Source: Magicicada septendecula (taxonomy: Eukaryota > Arthropoda > Insecta > Hemiptera > Cicadidae). Taken from it: a stretch of DNA of 64,000 bases. The notes under the pieces were generated by a model. It ran no database searches, was not told the origin of the DNA, and saw only the letters and a program-made list of their open reading frames with translations. Where the stretch lies: positions 338,915,076-338,979,075 of the forward strand of contig CM068368.1 of the NCBI GenBank assembly GCA_034769895.1. Direction: 5' to 3'. Below are positions 61,586 through 64,000 of the stretch, one piece after another (position 1 is the first letter of the stretch; the number at the start of each line of letters is the position of its first letter). A program made the position numbers and the translations under genes.

Positions 61586-62597
61586 TCTATATCTATAAAA
61601 ATGAATGTTTGTTTCTTTCTTTGTCCCGTATACGTTCCTATACCATTCATCCGATTGCGATGAAACTTCGGTGATTTGTTGTGCGCACGCCCGCGAAGGT
61701 TTATAAATTTTTTCGATGGGGTCCTTTGGGGGGTTCTTGGGGTCTTCCACATCTCCTCCTAAACCACTGGACCGATTTCAACCAAACTTGGCACAAATAT
61801 TTTATGCAACGGGAGAACCAACATAGGGTAGGTGTTTTTTCGATGGGGTCCTTTGGGGGGTCCTTTGGGGTCTTCCACATCTCCTCCTAAACCACTGGAC
61901 CGATTTCAACCAAACTTGGCACAAATATTTTACGCAACGGGAGAACCAACATAGGGTAGGTGTTTTTTTCGACGGGGTCCATTGGGGGGTCCTTTGGGGT
62001 CTTCCACATCTCCTCCTAAACCACTGGACCGATTTCAACCAAACTTGGCATAAATATTTTACGCAACGGGAGAACCAACATAGGATATGTGTTTTTTCGA
62101 TATGATCCTTCGGGGGGTCCTTTTGGGGTCTTCCACATCTCCTCCTAAACCACTGGACCGATTTCAACCAAACTTGGCACAAATATTTTACGCAAAGGGA
62201 GAACCAACATAGGATAGGTGTTTTTTCGATACGATCCTTTGGGGGGTTCTTTGGGGTCTTCCACATCTCCTCCTAAACCATTGGACCGATTTCAACCAAA
62301 CTTGGCACAAATATTTTACGCAACGGGAGAACCAACATAGGACATTTTTTCGATACGATCCTCTGGGGGGTCCTTTGGGGTCTTAAAAAACTATTAGATT
62401 TGGTTACTATGGCAACCCAATAGAATAGATTCTGTTCTAAATATATTATCGCATTAAATTGAAGACCACGTGAACGAAGTCGTGGGCAACAGCTATTTAT
62501 TTTTAAGAAACCTACTTTAATTGAACTTTATTAATTAAACTAACATTTTCATTACGTACAACGTGAAACTCCGTAGCGAAGCACGGGTATTCTGCTA
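61586..62597 (+). mobile_element. Helitron-like non-autonomous element carrying a satellite block
   Basis: The left end TCTATATCTATAAAAATGAA followed by TTTGTTTC repeats, and the right end CCGTAGCGAAGCACGGG (stem CCGT/ACGG) followed by TATTCTGCTAT, resemble Helitron 5' TC and 3' hairpin-CTRR ends common in insects. The final bases CTAT are not a perfect CTRR, so the right end is approximate. The interior carries the 128-bp repeats and a GTGAACGAAGTCGTGGGCAA stretch often seen near such 3' ends (from memory of such elements, not checked). Family assignment is an inference from termini only. Confidence 0.5.
61700..62390. repeat. tandem repeat, about 128-bp period, five units plus a partial
   Basis: The marker GGTCTTCC or its remnant falls at 61741, 61869, 61998, 62127, 62255 and 62379, giving spacings of 128, 129, 129, 128 and 124. 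Each unit has a GGGGTCC..TTTGGGG run, ACCGATTTCAACCAAACTTG and GGGAGAACCAACATAGG. Because 129 is a multiple of three, a minus-strand frame is open through several units and yields an artefactual 43-residue repeat. Confidence 0.95.
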
Positions 62598-63632
62598 TAC
62601 CATTCATCCGATTGCGATGAAATTTTGCACGCTGATAGCAGGTACCCAACGGAAAGTTTTCCACTTTATTTGATAACAATAGGTTAAAAAGAACCGAAGT
62701 TATTGCAAAAAACGCATTTTTTTAAACGCTTCGATGGCGAATATTTGTATATGATTGTTGTGGTAACTGTAGAGTTGGTAAATTGCTAATGGTACATCTA
62801 TATTAATAATATTCTTATATTGTAAGCTGTGAATATCCAAAAGCAATAGATCCATCATTCATGTTTCCTCGATACGTAAAATCAAAATTTGATAATTTAG
62901 TAGATATTTACAAACATGCAGTAACACAATTAGATGAAATGTTTATTCGTATAGAATAATACAAATAGTGTATACATAAGTATATTGATATCAGTTAGTC
63001 CATTTGAATATTTACATTTTAGTAGGGATATGGAATTCTTATAAACAATACAATAATTAGTTGTTTGATTATATTGTAACATTGATTATAATTATAGTAC
63101 ACGTTGATTCTGACAAACCATACTCTTCGACATTTGAATATTCAGTAGGCCTATGTGCAGTAGGAATAATTAATTGTCGAGAATTATACTTAACCTACTT
63201 CATCGAGAATTATGCGATGAGCGTCAGTGATGTAGTATCAGTGCCTTTTTTCGTTAAAAACGTACCTAGAAATACGGTTTCTGAATTAGTACAACCATTT
63301 TACAATAGGTGGCGCGCGAGTGTACCACTTCTGAAACCCATTGTTTAGTTTAAAAGGTAAATATTCGTTTCAACAAATGAGTGTATTTCATATAGTTTAG
63401 CGGCAGTTCGTGTGTTTCCGGTGTATGAGTGCGCACGCTTGACAGAATTGAATTGAATCAAATACAAACAGCGACATTTCAGTTCGTAACATAACATAAC
63501 AAGTGGTGTTGATTGTGAAATTCCAATTGCCGGTCGACATTAGATAATAGATATCACATGGATTTTCTTTGCTTTTTCCAAGTGAATTTGTAATAGTCGT
63601 CACAAAGCATTACTTTCGCTCTCAAATCAATT
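62598..63632 (+). other. probable upstream part of a second Helitron-like element
   Basis: The words ACCATTCATCCGATTGCGAT at 62598 repeat those at 61643 near the start of the first element, so a second related copy without its first 50 bases or so begins here. The segment is AT-rich and non-coding up to the ATG at 63633. The open frame at 63061-63348 has no recognisable motif. Confidence 0.45.
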
Positions 63633-64000
63633 ATGCCACCCAAACGACAAGCGGTTGGTCGATCTACACCTCAAGCACGAAAGAAAAAGGCATCACGAGC
63701 TTCAGAAACAGACGAGCAACGGGATGCAAGACTGGAAACCGCTCGAGTACGCAATGCTCAAGCCTGTTCGTCTGAAACAGTCGAGCAACGGGATGCAAGA
63801 CTGGAAACCGCTCGAGTACGCAATGCTCAAGCCTGTTCGTCTGAAACAGTCGAGCAACGGAAAGCAAGACTGGAAACCGTTCGAGTACGCACTGCTCAAG
63901 CCCGTTCGTCTGAAACAGACGAGCAACGGGAAGCAAGACTGGAAACCGTTCGAGTACGCACTGCTCGATCCAGACGAACACTGCACGCTGATTTAAATCT
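63633..64000 (+). CDS. N terminus of a repeat-containing ORF, likely Helitron Rep/helicase protein; cut by window end
   Basis: From ATG 63633 the frame is open to the last base (122 codons). It begins MPPKRQAVGRSTPQARKKK and then has four copies of a 23-residue unit built around SET(D/V)EQR(D/E/K)ARLET and VR(N/T)AQA, with a 69-bp period at the DNA level. Basic, Arg/Glu-rich, tandemly repeated N termini of this type precede the Rep and helicase domains in many insect Helitron proteins (recalled family feature). The domains themselves would lie beyond the window. The basic start and strongly charged repeats suggest nucleic-acid binding or coiled-coil structure. Longer open frames on both strands across 63655-63996 are shadows caused by the 69-bp period. 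Confidence 0.6.
   Translation, partial: MPPKRQAVGRSTPQARKKKASRASETDEQRDARLETARVRNAQACSSETVEQRDARLETARVRNAQACSSETVEQRKARLETVRVRTAQARSSETDEQREARLETVRVRTARSRRTLHADLN
63703..63967 (+). repeat. 69-bp tandem repeat, about four units
   Basis: GAGCAACGG(G/A) recurs at about 63713, 63783, 63852 and 63921. The last two units differ from the first two at shared positions (GTTCGAGTACGCACTGCT versus GCTCGAGTACGCAATGCT), suggesting stepwise duplication of pairs. Confidence 0.95.

Noticed and set aside
61802..62266. Minus-strand 154-codon frame with a 43-residue repeat
   Set aside because: It arises because the tandem unit is 129 bp, a multiple of three; no start context or domain.
63655..63996. Open frames on both strands across the 69-bp repeats
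   Set aside because: Shadows of the frame starting at 63633, which has an ATG, a basic N terminus and a family-like repeat.
1..64000. CRISPR arrays, rRNA or tRNA genes, bacterial operons or ribosome-binding sites
   Set aside because: No spaced direct-repeat arrays, no tRNA cloverleaf or rRNA stretch noticed, and gene structure is eukaryotic.

Overview
The window is AT-rich eukaryotic DNA (roughly two-thirds A+T by eye) that looks like a large, transposon-laden arthropod genome. The evidence is the mix of mobile elements: two BEL/Pao LTR retrotransposons, a Jockey-type LINE, two other non-LTR reverse transcriptases, a decayed Penelope-like element and Helitron-like DNA. A polyneopteran insect such as a cockroach would fit, but nothing here proves it. 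No complete host gene is visible. The only host coding signal I would defend is a short first exon encoding a signal peptide (9297-9345, + strand), with no second exon recognised.

Layout from left to right. At 1-4058 is the 3' half of a BEL/Pao element on the + strand, with a nearly open pol that has one nonsense codon and an altered RT active site, followed by its 3' LTR. At 4802-5215 is a perfect 207-bp tandem duplication. From about 5.2 to 28.5 kb the DNA is AT-rich and mostly non-coding. It holds the signal-peptide exon, a 0.9-kb non-autonomous DNA transposon (18735-19630), a compound TTG/TTC microsatellite (21490-21645), a decayed minus-strand LINE (22935-24670) and a CA repeat. At 28598-29400 is a decayed Penelope-like element with RT and GIY-YIG remnants. 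At 32561-40565 is a complete BEL/Pao element on the minus strand, bounded by near-identical LTRs and a GTATA target duplication, but with a heavily broken gag-pol. At 45490-47254 is a 5'-truncated LINE. At 50313-56371 is a nested pair: a full-length two-ORF Jockey-type LINE inserted into a miniature LTR retrotransposon of about 1 kb. At 61586-64000 is Helitron-like DNA with a 128-bp satellite-like block, then the start of an ORF with 23-residue repeats that runs off the window.

The genes here are parasites. Each autonomous element encodes its own replication machinery: gag/protease/RT/RNase H/integrase for BEL, endonuclease/RT for the LINEs. The TRIM-like, MITE-like and broken BEL copies can only have moved by borrowing proteins from relatives elsewhere. 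The most informative observations are the contrast between young LTRs and a ruined interior in the second BEL copy, the LINE-in-TRIM nest with readable target-site duplications, and over-representation of the palindrome TAGGCCTA, one copy of which looks like a short insertion inside the Penelope-like reading frame.
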